A DNA stretch of 5,657 nucleotides from Pseudomonadota bacterium (GCA_023388335.1 JAEWGL010000035.1:1-5657); one strand, 5' to 3'. Counted from the stretch's first letter, positions 1-5,657 are shown. The notes: generated by a model not told the origin, from the sequence alone. Numbers and translations: made by a program.

Positions 1-1
1 C

Positions 2-709
2 GAGATGTCGGCCACCGTCCACCACATTGCCCAGCATGCCGGGGCTACCCGCGACCTGTCGCAGACCGCCGACACCCTCGCGGGCAGCGGCCAGGCCGTG
101 GTCAGCCGGGTGCAGGACGCCATTGCCGGGCTCTCCAGCGGGGTGCAGCAGACCGCCGAGATGATCGGCCGCCTCGCCGACGACAGCCAGAAGATCAATG
201 GCGTGGTCGGGGTGATCCATAGCATCGCCGAGCAGACCAACTTGCTGGCCCTGAACGCCGCCATCGAGGCCGCCCGGGCAGGCGACCTGGGCCGCGGTTT
301 CGCCGTGGTGGCCGACGAAGTGCGCCACCTGGCCCGGCGCGTCCAGGCCTCCACCGACGAAATCACCTCCATGGTGGTCGCCCTGCAGGCCGGCACGCGT
401 GACGCGGTGGAATTCATGCAAGAGAGTTCCTACAAGGCCGATGACTGCGTCAGGCAGGCCAGGGAGGCCGGCGAGGCCCTGGCGGACATCACCAGCGCGG
501 TGGCGCAGATGCGCCAGAGCAACACTCAGATTGCCGTGGCGGCCGAGCAGCAAAGCCAAGTGGCCGAAGAAATGAACCGGGCGGTGGTGAGCATCCGCGA
601 TGTCACCGAAGAGACGGTCCAGCAGACGGTGGGCTCGGCCACCACCAGCAGCGAACTGGCGACCCTGGCCGGCCAGTTGAACAAGGCCATCGGCCAGCTC
701 AAGCTATGA
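2..709 (+). CDS. Methyl-accepting chemotaxis protein, C-terminal signalling part (5' end outside window)
   Basis: This is the cytoplasmic half of a chemoreceptor, which controls the CheA kinase through CheW and is tuned by CheR/CheB methylation. The frame is open to the left edge, so the ATG at base 5 is most likely internal and the sensor, membrane and HAMP parts lie outside. The protein is a continuous coiled-coil hairpin. The hairpin tip is at about 224-340, with the near-invariant EQTNLLALNAAIEAARAG followed by GRGFAVVADEVR, which contacts CheA/CheW. The flanking helices are rich in Ala, Gln, Glu and Thr, as in methylation helices (about 5-200 and 400-620). It ends in QLNKAIGQLKL with no NWETF-like pentapeptide, so CheR tethering is not expected; this is common in Pseudomonas receptors. 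The family is certain. The ligand cannot be judged because the sensor domain is missing. Confidence 0.96.
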   Translation, partial: EMSATVHHIAQHAGATRDLSQTADTLAGSGQAVVSRVQDAIAGLSSGVQQTAEMIGRLADDSQKINGVVGVIHSIAEQTNLLALNAAIEAARAGDLGRGFAVVADEVRHLARRVQASTDEITSMVVALQAGTRDAVEFMQESSYKADDCVRQAREAGEALADITSAVAQMRQSNTQIAVAAEQQSQVAEEMNRAVVSIRDVTEETVQQTVGSATTSSELATLAGQLNKAIGQLKL

Positions 710-744
710 TTGTATCGCTATATCTTCAATAGGCAGCCTCGATT

Positions 745-762
745 GGCCCCTTGACGGGGGCC
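745..762 (+). terminator. Possible weak hairpin terminator after the chemoreceptor gene
   Basis: GGCCCC (745-750) and GGGGCC (757-762) form a perfect 6-bp GC stem around a 6-base loop, 35 bases after the chemoreceptor stop. There is no T-run after it, so intrinsic termination would be inefficient. It may be only a transcript-end hairpin or chance in GC-rich DNA. A TTG at 751 that could extend the next gene lies in the loop, which argues against that start. Confidence 0.3.
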
Positions 763-786
763 GCGCTAAGCTTCAGGCATGAGCGC

Positions 787-790
787 GAGG
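787..790 (+). promoter_or_regulatory. Ribosome binding site that selects the ATG at 799
   Basis: GAGG lies 8 bases before the ATG at 799. It is only 2 bases before the in-frame ATG at 793, which is too close for good initiation. The in-frame TTG at 751 has no GA-rich leader at the right distance. Confidence 0.6.
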
Positions 791-798
791 ACATGTCC

Positions 799-1167
799 AT
801 GAGCAAACGCCAGCCCAACCTGCCCGCCTGGCAATGGCGCGGCTATCACAATAACCACCGCCACCCGGCCAACCTGGTGCTGCACCTGATTGCCGTGCCG
901 CTGTTCATCCTCGGCGCGCTGCTGGTGCTGTCCGGGTTGTTCAGCCTCGCTCTGAGCCAGCTGGCCGTGGGCGTCATCGCCCTGATTGCCGGACTTGGCC
1001 TGCAACGTCACGGACACCGCCTGGAAGCCGAGCAACCCGAACCCTTCGCCAACCGCAAGGATGCCGTACAGCGCCTGCTGACCGAGCAATTCATCACCTT
1101 TCCCCGGTTTCTGCTCAGCGGCGCGTGGTGGCGAGCGTGGCGCGAGCGCCACAAGCATCGCCGCTAG
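799..1167 (+). CDS. DUF962/Mpo1-like small membrane protein
   Basis: This 122-residue protein belongs to the DUF962 (YGL010w/Mpo1-like) family. Yeast Mpo1 is an Fe(II)-dependent dioxygenase that removes one carbon from 2-hydroxy fatty acids in the ER; the bacterial role is not established. Two histidine clusters typical of the family are visible. The first is around WRGYHNNHRHPANLVLH (H17, H20, H22, H29), just before a hydrophobic stretch at about 26-50. The second is RHGHRLE (H71, H73, E76), after a second hydrophobic stretch at about 52-69. The likely form is a two-helix membrane hairpin with metal-binding histidines at its base, then a basic tail rich in Trp and Arg. Yeast Mpo1 is longer with more membrane segments, so this is a compact form. 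The start at 799 is chosen by its ribosome binding site; ATG 793 is possible. The stop overlaps the convergent thioesterase stop. Family assignment is good; enzymatic activity is inferred. Confidence 0.85.
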   Translation: MSKRQPNLPAWQWRGYHNNHRHPANLVLHLIAVPLFILGALLVLSGLFSLALSQLAVGVIALIAGLGLQRHGHRLEAEQPEPFANRKDAVQRLLTEQFITFPRFLLSGAWWRAWRERHKHRR

Positions 1168-1961
1168 GCGAACACCGCGGTGGTCTGACGGCTAAGCGCC
1201 AGCAACTCGCCTTCGGCCGTCCATAGGGCAGCGGCGGCGTGCCCGTAGCCTTCACGGGCGTGCTCCGTCTCGGCGCAGTACTGGCACCAGTCCAGCGTGG
1301 AAAGGCGCGGCATGGGCTGAATGAATTCGATGGTCCAGGTCAGCGTACTGCCGGCGGCAGGCTGCTTGAGGTGCGACAGCAGGGTCGGTGGCCAGGCGTC
1401 CACCAGCGCCAGCAGGTGAGCCTCAGTGAGCGGCTCGTCGGTCGCACCGCGCAAGCGTACCCATCCCCCCATGCGTCGCGACGTGTCGTGGGAGAACGGC
1501 ATGCCACCGACCGCCCAGCGCAAGGCGACGTGGCGCATGAACTCCGGTGTTATCCCCTTGATGTAGCCAAGCTCTGGCGCCGCCTGCTCCAGCGGCTTCA
1601 TTTCGCCCGGTGGCAGCGGCGACACATCGACCACCGATTCGCGTCCCGCGCCGAAACTCCCCTGCATCAGGGTCACCACTTGGCCATTCTGCACGGCGCG
1701 GCCCAGCAGCGAGCTGACGGCCTTGCCTTCGCGCAATACCTCGATCTCGAAGCTGATCGGTACCTCAGGCGCGGCCGGGCCCACGAACGTGATGGCCAAC
1801 GAGCGTACAGGACGATCGTCGCTCACCCGAGCGCGCATGGCTTCGAACAGCAGCGCCGCCATCAACCCACCGAAACTGGCGCGGCCCTGCGCCCATGTCG
1901 CAGGAATGCTGACCGCCTGGGGCTGGGCTCGCACCGCCGCCAACAACCGTGAAAAGTCCAT
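1164..1961 (-). CDS. TesB-like acyl-CoA thioesterase (double hotdog)
   Basis: This 265-residue cytoplasmic protein is predicted to hydrolyse acyl-CoA thioesters to free acid and CoA. It has the two-hotdog layout of the TesB/4HBT_3 group. The first hotdog (about 20-110) holds the helix motif FGGLMAALLFEAM (30-42). The second (about 140-265) holds LVDAWPP (186-192), STLTWTIEF (205-213) and SRQTTAVF (257-264). By my unaided alignment, D188, T206 and Q259 match the Asp-Thr-Gln catalytic set of E. coli TesB (D204, T228, Q278), so it looks active. Chain-length preference cannot be read. The ATG at 1961 has GAGG 6 bases upstream; an in-frame GTG at 2006 has no good site and would add 15 residues. 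It lies 84 bases after the CHAD gene on the same strand, so it may be the last gene of that operon or have its own promoter. Confidence 0.88.
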   Translation of the reverse strand: MDFSRLLAAVRAQPQAVSIPATWAQGRASFGGLMAALLFEAMRARVSDDRPVRSLAITFVGPAAPEVPISFEIEVLREGKAVSSLLGRAVQNGQVVTLMQGSFGAGRESVVDVSPLPPGEMKPLEQAAPELGYIKGITPEFMRHVALRWAVGGMPFSHDTSRRMGGWVRLRGATDEPLTEAHLLALVDAWPPTLLSHLKQPAAGSTLTWTIEFIQPMPRLSTLDWCQYCAETEHAREGYGHAAAALWTAEGELLALSRQTTAVFA

Positions 1962-1967
1962 GTCGAT

Positions 1968-1971
1968 CCTC
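1968..1971 (-). promoter_or_regulatory. Ribosome binding site of the thioesterase gene
   Basis: On the minus strand, GAGG precedes the ATG at 1961 by 6 bases. This supports that start over the upstream in-frame GTG at 2006. Confidence 0.6.
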
Positions 1972-1992
1972 GCTCGCTGCAGGAAAAGCCCG

Positions 1993-1998
1993 ATATTA
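1993..1998 (-). promoter_or_regulatory. Possible -10 element before the thioesterase gene
   Basis: Minus-strand TAATAT is close to the sigma-70 -10 consensus and sits in an AT-rich patch (GATTAATAT) of an otherwise GC-rich 84-base gap. No good -35 lies 16-18 bases upstream (CTGCGG is the nearest). It could let the thioesterase be transcribed apart from the CHAD gene. Weak evidence. Confidence 0.25.
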
Positions 1999-2045
1999 AT
2001 CAGCACGCGACTGAACCGCAGCCCCCATAACGGCCATTTGCAGGG

Positions 2046-2813
2046 CTATCGGCGCACCAGCGCGGCCTGCAGGCGCTGCAACGTAGCATCGGCCTTCAGC
2101 TCGGCTTTCTCCAGCTCACGCTTCCAATCGTTCACACATGGCGCCAAGTCAGCCTGTTGCTCAGCCTGGAGCAGCCACTGCAGGCGGTCGTGCCAGTCAC
2201 CCAGATCACCTTGGGCGCGCTTGAGCAGGCCCTTGAGCTTCTTGTCGGCATGGTCCAGCTGCGGGTACGCCTCGTCACCATAACGCACCCGCTTGATCAG
2301 CAGACGCAACCGGTGACGGTCGTGGGCCGGATCGTCGAGGGCTTTTTGCAGTTTGCGCCACTGCTTGTGCAGGCGCTTGTCGACCTGTTTGCCTAGGCCC
2401 CGAATCAACCCCGCGCGATGCGCGGACCTCAAGAACGCTGGAAAGGCGTCGATGATTGCCAGCACATGGGTGAGCTCGCCGCTGGCGGCGACGCCAGCGA
2501 AGGTCTGCGGCCTCCCCGCCAGGCGCCGCTGCCCGGCAGCATGCTGACCCCGGTCAATTAGCTGCGCGGCCAGTACCTCCCGGTCGCGCAAGGGCGTGGT
2601 CAAGGTGCCGAGGGCCTTGGCGGCCTCCTCGAGTTGATTCACCCCAGGCAGGTCGCGCAGTGGGCGCAGCAGGCTGCGTAGGCGGCGCAGCGTGGTGCGC
2701 AGGTCATGCAGCGCCTCGCTGTCGGTGTCGGCGGCCAGGCGCGCCTGGCAGGCCAGCAGGCGTATCTGCAGGGCGAGGACCCTGGCAACGGCATGATCGA
2801 GCATGGCAGACAT
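2046..2813 (-). CDS. CHAD-domain protein
   Basis: This 255-residue all-helical protein is almost entirely one CHAD domain. CHAD domains form two four-helix bundles with a strongly basic groove that binds inorganic polyphosphate, and several members locate to polyphosphate granules. The two halves each carry the signature of conserved His and basic residues: HDLRTTLRRLRSLLR (36-50) and HRLRLLIKRVRY (167-178). The first is followed by PLRDREVL (74-81), the second by LGDWHD (204-209), both typical of the family. No CYTH (triphosphatase) domain is fused, no catalytic site is evident, and there is no signal peptide, so a cytoplasmic binding role is likely. The ATG at 2813 has AGGAG 6 bases upstream. 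The gene starts 14 bases after the lipoprotein stop, which suggests co-transcription. Domain assignment is firm; the cellular role is inferred. Confidence 0.92.
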   Translation of the reverse strand: MSAMLDHAVARVLALQIRLLACQARLAADTDSEALHDLRTTLRRLRSLLRPLRDLPGVNQLEEAAKALGTLTTPLRDREVLAAQLIDRGQHAAGQRRLAGRPQTFAGVAASGELTHVLAIIDAFPAFLRSAHRAGLIRGLGKQVDKRLHKQWRKLQKALDDPAHDRHRLRLLIKRVRYGDEAYPQLDHADKKLKGLLKRAQGDLGDWHDRLQWLLQAEQQADLAPCVNDWKRELEKAELKADATLQRLQAALVRR

Positions 2814-2819
2814 GCGGGT

Positions 2820-2824
2820 CTCCT
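2820..2824 (-). promoter_or_regulatory. Ribosome binding site of the CHAD gene
   Basis: Minus-strand AGGAG lies 6 bases before the ATG at 2813 and just downstream of the lipoprotein stop codon (2828-2830). This arrangement supports translation of both genes from one mRNA. Confidence 0.65.
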
Positions 2825-2827
2825 GGT

Positions 2828-3106
2828 TCAGCGCCCGGCGCGTGATTCACGAATATAGAAACGCGCTTTGTCGGCCTTGGTTGTGCATCCTTCGAAAGCT
2901 TCGAATTGTTGCTGGGTCTTGGCGCCCGTCAGCAGCGACAGCGCCTTGGAGTAACTGACGGTGCCGGCAAAACCCTCGGCCTTGGCCAGGTCGAGTTCCT
3001 TCCACGCCGCGTCCAACTGCGTGGCACAGCTGTCACGATAGGCCGTCTTGCCCGCGCAGCCGGCAAGGGCCAGGACGATCAGAGGAAGGCAGATCCAGGC
3101 TTTCAT
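2828..3106 (-). CDS. Small hypothetical lipoprotein
   Basis: This 92-residue protein begins with a classic lipoprotein signal: MK, a hydrophobic core (about 4-15) and the lipobox LAGC ending at C17. The mature form would be about 76 residues, lipidated at C17. A+2 is followed by G and K, with no Asp at position 2, so outer-membrane sorting is plausible. The mature part is soluble and probably helical (TQLDAAWKELDLAKAEGF, then QQQFEAFEGC, then ARFYIRES). C27 and C74 could form a periplasmic disulfide. I recall similar small lipoproteins in other Pseudomonas genomes but know no function. The ATG at 3106 has GAGGT 7 bases upstream. The frame stays open far upstream into the patatin antisense strand, but that extension is not coding. 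It is the first gene before CHAD and is divergent from the patatin gene. Confidence 0.87.
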   Translation of the reverse strand: MKAWICLPLIVLALAGCAGKTAYRDSCATQLDAAWKELDLAKAEGFAGTVSYSKALSLLTGAKTQQQFEAFEGCTTKADKARFYIRESRAGR

Positions 3107-3259
3107 CGGTAATACCTCAAAGGTGGGAATCAGGATGGCTGTTCGACGTCTATTCAAGCGCAAAGTGCCCTGCCGAGCGTAGTCCAGCACGGTGGCGATT
3201 GAAGCACAGATGCAATTGGGTGCATTGTTAGACCATTGTGCACAGCCCGGGGAGGCATC
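3107..3259. promoter_or_regulatory. Divergent intergenic control region (lipoprotein-CHAD operon / patatin gene)
   Basis: These 153 bases separate two divergent starts and should hold promoters in both directions. The left end carries the lipoprotein ribosome binding site (minus-strand GAGGT, 3114-3118). The right end carries the patatin site (GGAGG, 3251-3255). The right part is richer in A/T. It contains TTGAAG (3199-3204) as a possible -35 with only a poor -10 (CATTGT, 3223-3228), the related octamers TGCAATTG (3211) and TGCATTGT (3221) ten bases apart, and the palindrome TGTGCACA (3237-3244). No strong sigma-70 or sigma-54 promoter is evident. Confidence 0.5.
3251..3255 (+). promoter_or_regulatory. 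Ribosome binding site that selects the ATG at 3260
   Basis: GGAGG, preceded by GG, lies 4 bases before the ATG at 3260, slightly close but strong. The in-frame TTG at 3236 has no such site and would put extra residues before the conserved patatin N-terminus. Confidence 0.7.
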
Positions 3260-4300
3260 ATGAGCAAACGCGTGGCACTGGTTCTTGGCTCGGGAGGTGC
3301 CCGGGGTTATGCACACATCGGGGTGATCGAGGAAATCGAGCGCCGTGGCTACGAAATCGCCTGCGTGGCGGGCTGCTCCATGGGTGCGGTGGTCGGCGGC
3401 ATCTACGCCGCGGGCAAGCTTGACGCGTATCGCCGCTGGATCGAAAGCCTGGACTACCTCGATGTGCTGCGCCTGGTGGATGTGAGCTTCCGCCTGGGTG
3501 CCATTCGCGGAGAGAAAGTCTTTGGGCAGATCCGCAAGATCGTCGGCGAGATGAACATCGAGGACCTGCGCATTCCCTACACCGCCGTAGCCGCCGACCT
3601 CACCAACCAGCAGGAGATCTGGTTCCAGGAAGGCTGCCTGCACCAGGCCATGCGCGCATCGGCGGCGATTCCCAGCCTGTTCACGCCGGTGGTGCAAGGC
3701 AACCGCATGCTGGTCGACGGCGGCATCCTCAACCCGCTGCCGATCATCCCTGTGGTATCCAGCCACTGCGACCTGATCATCGCGGTCAACCTCAACGCCA
3801 CCAACCAGAAACACTACCAACTGCCAGTCATCGAGCGTCCAGCGGCCTTTCGCATGCGCTTCGACAATCTGATCAGCTCGCTGGGCTCGCGCTTTCCCTT
3901 CCGTCGCAAGCCGGCCGAAAAGCTGATCCGCCTGGCGCGGGAGATGGCCGCCGAAGGCCTGCAACCGCCCAATCCCTGGCTCAGCGAAACCGCCAATCCG
4001 CAGGTCCAGCAATCGGCCGCAGCGCCGCAAAGCGATGGCGCGCCAAAGTCCGCGACCGGCTCGTTCATCATCGACAACGTCGGCCCGGCGTCGCTGCTCG
4101 ATCTGATCAACCAGAGTTTCGAGGTGATGCAGACGTCACTGGCTCAGTACAAGATCGCCGGCTATCCGCCGGACGTGCTGATCAACGTGCCCAAGCGTGT
4201 CTGTCGCTTCTTCGAGTTCTACAAGGCCCCGGAGCTGATCGCCCTGGGCCGGGAAATCGCCCGGGACACCCTGGACAACTATGAACATGAGCGTCGCTGA
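3260..4300 (+). CDS. RssA-like patatin family phospholipase/esterase
   Basis: This 346-residue protein is a patatin-fold serine acyl hydrolase using a Ser-Asp dyad. All key motifs are present. The oxyanion loop GSGGARG is at 10-16, starting a few residues from the N-terminus as usual. The nucleophile elbow GCSMG is at 38-42 (S40), and the DGG motif VDGGILNP at 152-159 (D153). It resembles E. coli RssA (about 300 residues) along its length, including the DVLRLVD stretch (68-74), EIWFQEG (119-125), HQAMRASAAIPSL (128-140) and a C-terminal AGYPPDVLI. It is longer mainly because of a Gln/Ala/Pro/Ser-rich stretch at about 234-268 between the catalytic domain and the conserved C-terminal helices. 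No signal peptide or beta-barrel is seen, so it is probably cytoplasmic or peripheral. The substrate is unknown. It is a single-gene unit with a divergent operon upstream and a terminator 23 bases downstream. Confidence 0.93.
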   Translation: MSKRVALVLGSGGARGYAHIGVIEEIERRGYEIACVAGCSMGAVVGGIYAAGKLDAYRRWIESLDYLDVLRLVDVSFRLGAIRGEKVFGQIRKIVGEMNIEDLRIPYTAVAADLTNQQEIWFQEGCLHQAMRASAAIPSLFTPVVQGNRMLVDGGILNPLPIIPVVSSHCDLIIAVNLNATNQKHYQLPVIERPAAFRMRFDNLISSLGSRFPFRRKPAEKLIRLAREMAAEGLQPPNPWLSETANPQVQQSAAAPQSDGAPKSATGSFIIDNVGPASLLDLINQSFEVMQTSLAQYKIAGYPPDVLINVPKRVCRFFEFYKAPELIALGREIARDTLDNYEHERR

Positions 4301-4323
4301 GCACAAACGGCGTTGGCGCTAAA

Positions 4324-4355
4324 ACGAAACAGGCCGCATAAGCGGCCTGTTTCGT
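4324..4355. terminator. Strong bidirectional intrinsic terminator between patatin and ppiD
   Basis: A perfect 14-bp inverted repeat (ACGAAACAGGCCGC at 4324-4337 and its complement at 4342-4355) surrounds the 4-base loop ATAA. The GC-rich core GGCCGC/GCGGCC is flanked by AAAC and GTTT. The plus-strand transcript therefore ends in GCGGCC-TGTTTCGT and the minus-strand transcript in GCGGCC-TGTTTCGTTTT. It lies 23 bases after the patatin stop and 14 bases after the ppiD stop, as expected for a shared terminator of convergent genes. The longer T-rich tail favours the ppiD direction. Confidence 0.92.
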
Positions 4356-4369
4356 GAACGCAGCGGCAC

Positions 4370-5657
4370 TCAGTAGCGAGTGATGTCTGCTTTGGCTTCC
4401 AGCTGCTTGCGGTAGGCAGCGAAGTCTTCACGGCCGGCTCGCGAAGCGAGATAGCTGCGGTACTGCGCCTTCTCCGCGTCAGTGGCGGCTGCGCCTTCGT
4501 TGACACCCTTGAGCTGCAGGACCACCAGGCTGCCATCGCCCAGTACCACGCTGCCATAGACCGGCTGGTCCTTGGCCTCAGGCTTGCTCATGCGGAACAG
4601 CGCCTTCAACTCGGCCGGATCGATGCCTTCCTGGCCACGGGTCACCGCCTCATGGGACGCCCACTGCTGACCGTCATAACCGGCACCGGCAGCGATGGAG
4701 CCATCACGCAGGCCGGCGATCAGTTTGTCGGCCTTGACTTTGAGTTCGGCGGTAGCCTTCTCTTTAACCAAGTGCGCGCGGATGCTGTCGGCAACAGCCT
4801 CCAGCGGCAGTTGCGCGGGCTTGCGGTGCTCTTTGGCGCGCAGCACGACGACGGTCTCCGGATCCAGCTCGATGGCGTTGCTGTTCGAGCCTTCATCCAG
4901 CACTTCTTCGCTGAATGCTGCCTGGATCACCGCGCGATTGGCGGTGATGCCCTCGCCGCCTTCACGACCGAACGGCGCCGAGGTCTGCACCTTGAGCCCC
5001 AGTTCCTGGGCCGGCTGGGCCAGGTCAGAGGCTTCGAACGCCGAGTCTTCCAACTGCTTGGTCACTTCGACGAAGCGCTGTTCGACCTGTTGGGTCTTGA
5101 GCTCACGGGTGAGCTTGTCCTTTAGGCTGGCAAAAGTTGGCACTTGCGGCGATTCGACGCCCAGCAGCTTGATCAGATGGTAGCCGTACTCGGTACGCAC
5201 CGGCGCCGAGACCTGATCCTTGTTCAGCGCATACAGCGCCTCTTCAAAGGCCGGATCATAGACGCCCTGCCCCGCGAAGCCGAGGTCACCGCCCGTGCTG
5301 GCCGAACCTGGATCCTGGGAAAATTCCTTGGCCAGCGTGGCGAAATCCTCACCCTTGGACAGGCGCTGCTGGATCTCGTCGATGCGGGCCTTGGCCTGGG
5401 CATCGTCGACCTTGTCGTTGACCTCGATGAGGATGTGCGCGGCATGACGCTGCTCGGCGAGGTTGGCGATTTCCTTCTCGTACATGGCCTTGAGCTGGTC
5501 TTCGTTGACCTCGACCTGATCGAAGTACGCCGACTTCTTCAGCTCGATGTAATCGATCACCACCTGGTCGGGGCTCATGAACTCCTTGGCGTGCTCGTCG
5601 TAGTGCGCCTTGATCTCGTCATCGCCCACTTTGACTGCGGCCGAGTCGGGCTTGAGG
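4370..5657 (-). CDS. ppiD: Peptidylprolyl isomerase/chaperone PpiD, C-terminal part (5' end outside window)
   Basis: PpiD is an inner-membrane-anchored periplasmic chaperone near the SecYEG exit that helps newly exported proteins fold. The visible part is 428 codons and remains open at the right edge. Full-length family members are about 620 residues, so roughly the first third (membrane anchor and start of the SurA-like chaperone region) is missing. The GTG at 5629 is internal, not a start. A parvulin domain lies at about 5159-5449. It starts with RHAAHILIEV, continues through GEDFATLAKEFSQDPGSA and GGDLGF, and ends in YGYHLIKLLG; both conserved histidines (in AAHIL and YGYH) are present. 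The remaining 260 or so residues are the long chaperone-like C-terminal region ending in KADITRY. In E. coli the PpiD parvulin domain has little or no isomerase activity, so a conserved fold does not prove catalysis. In Pseudomonas ppiD usually follows lon and hupB, which would lie outside to the right. Confidence 0.95.
   Translation of the reverse strand, partial: LKPDSAAVKVGDDEIKAHYDEHAKEFMSPDQVVIDYIELKKSAYFDQVEVNEDQLKAMYEKEIANLAEQRHAAHILIEVNDKVDDAQAKARIDEIQQRLSKGEDFATLAKEFSQDPGSASTGGDLGFAGQGVYDPAFEEALYALNKDQVSAPVRTEYGYHLIKLLGVESPQVPTFASLKDKLTRELKTQQVEQRFVEVTKQLEDSAFEASDLAQPAQELGLKVQTSAPFGREGGEGITANRAVIQAAFSEEVLDEGSNSNAIELDPETVVVLRAKEHRKPAQLPLEAVADSIRAHLVKEKATAELKVKADKLIAGLRDGSIAAGAGYDGQQWASHEAVTRGQEGIDPAELKALFRMSKPEAKDQPVYGSVVLGDGSLVVLQLKGVNEGAAATDAEKAQYRSYLASRAGREDFAAYRKQLEAKADITRY

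Noticed and set aside
766..1158. An open minus-strand frame of 130 codons opposite the Mpo1-like gene.
   Set aside because: Its composition is typical antisense, and the plus strand shows the DUF962 histidine motifs and membrane segments.
1239..1952. An open plus-strand frame of 237 codons opposite the thioesterase.
   Set aside because: It has no recognisable domain, is rich in Arg, Gln and His as antisense frames in GC-rich DNA are, and the minus strand encodes a full TesB-like protein.
2010..2045. A hairpin terminator between the CHAD and thioesterase genes (AGCCC with GGGCT on the minus strand).
   Set aside because: It has only five pairs around a long loop with no T-run, so it is no better than chance.
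3205..3225. A sigma-54 type site on the minus strand, because TTGCA occurs there.
   Set aside because: The GG expected ten bases before the GC is absent; the sequence there reads AT.
3199..3228. TTGAAG plus CATTGT as a sigma-70 promoter for the patatin gene.
   Set aside because: The -10 matches only three of six consensus bases at an 18-base spacing, so it is mentioned only as a possibility within the control region.
3107..4030. A long open minus-strand frame (about 300 codons) continuing upstream of the lipoprotein, opposite the patatin gene.
   Set aside because: The lipoprotein has its own signal peptide, lipobox and ribosome binding site at 3106. The upstream extension has the skewed composition expected of antisense to a GC-rich gene, and the patatin on the other strand carries all family motifs.
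4652..5183. Two overlapping plus-strand frames opposite ppiD.
   Set aside because: They shadow the parvulin and C-terminal coding of ppiD, have no ribosome binding site of note and match no family I recognise.

Overview
The window looks like a piece of a Pseudomonas chromosome, most like the P. putida/P. fluorescens side of the genus. This rests on uniformly high GC, GC-ending codons, strong GAGG-type ribosome binding sites, and the mix of proteins: a chemoreceptor without a C-terminal tether, a CHAD protein, a small Pseudomonas-style lipoprotein, an RssA-like patatin and PpiD. No mobile element, CRISPR array, rRNA or tRNA is visible, and base composition shows no obvious sign of recent transfer. 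The species assignment is inference.

Layout, left to right. (1) 2-709 (+): C-terminal signalling half of a methyl-accepting chemotaxis protein, cut by the window edge. (2) 799-1167 (+): a small two-helix membrane protein of the DUF962/Mpo1-like family. It converges on (3) a TesB-like double-hotdog acyl-CoA thioesterase at 1164-1961 (-); the two genes share the bases CTAG as both stop codons. (4) 2046-2813 (-): a stand-alone CHAD-domain protein. (5) 2828-3106 (-): a 92-residue lipoprotein, 14 bases upstream of the CHAD gene. Genes 5, 4 and 3 run in that order and probably form one operon, possibly with an internal promoter before the thioesterase. (6) A 153-base divergent control region, then 3260-4300 (+): an RssA-like patatin phospholipase. 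(7) A strong bidirectional hairpin terminator at 4324-4355. (8) 4370-5657 (-): the C-terminal two thirds of the periplasmic chaperone PpiD, cut by the right edge.

The genes do not form one obvious pathway. Three of the middle ones (Mpo1-like, thioesterase, patatin) belong to families acting on fatty acyl chains, and the CHAD family is linked to polyphosphate granules. A link to lipid or storage-granule turnover is therefore possible but unproven. Every gene belongs to a recognisable family, and I see no convincing undescribed system. The most unusual details are the CTAG stop-to-stop overlap, the low-complexity linker in the patatin, and the lipoprotein-CHAD pair.
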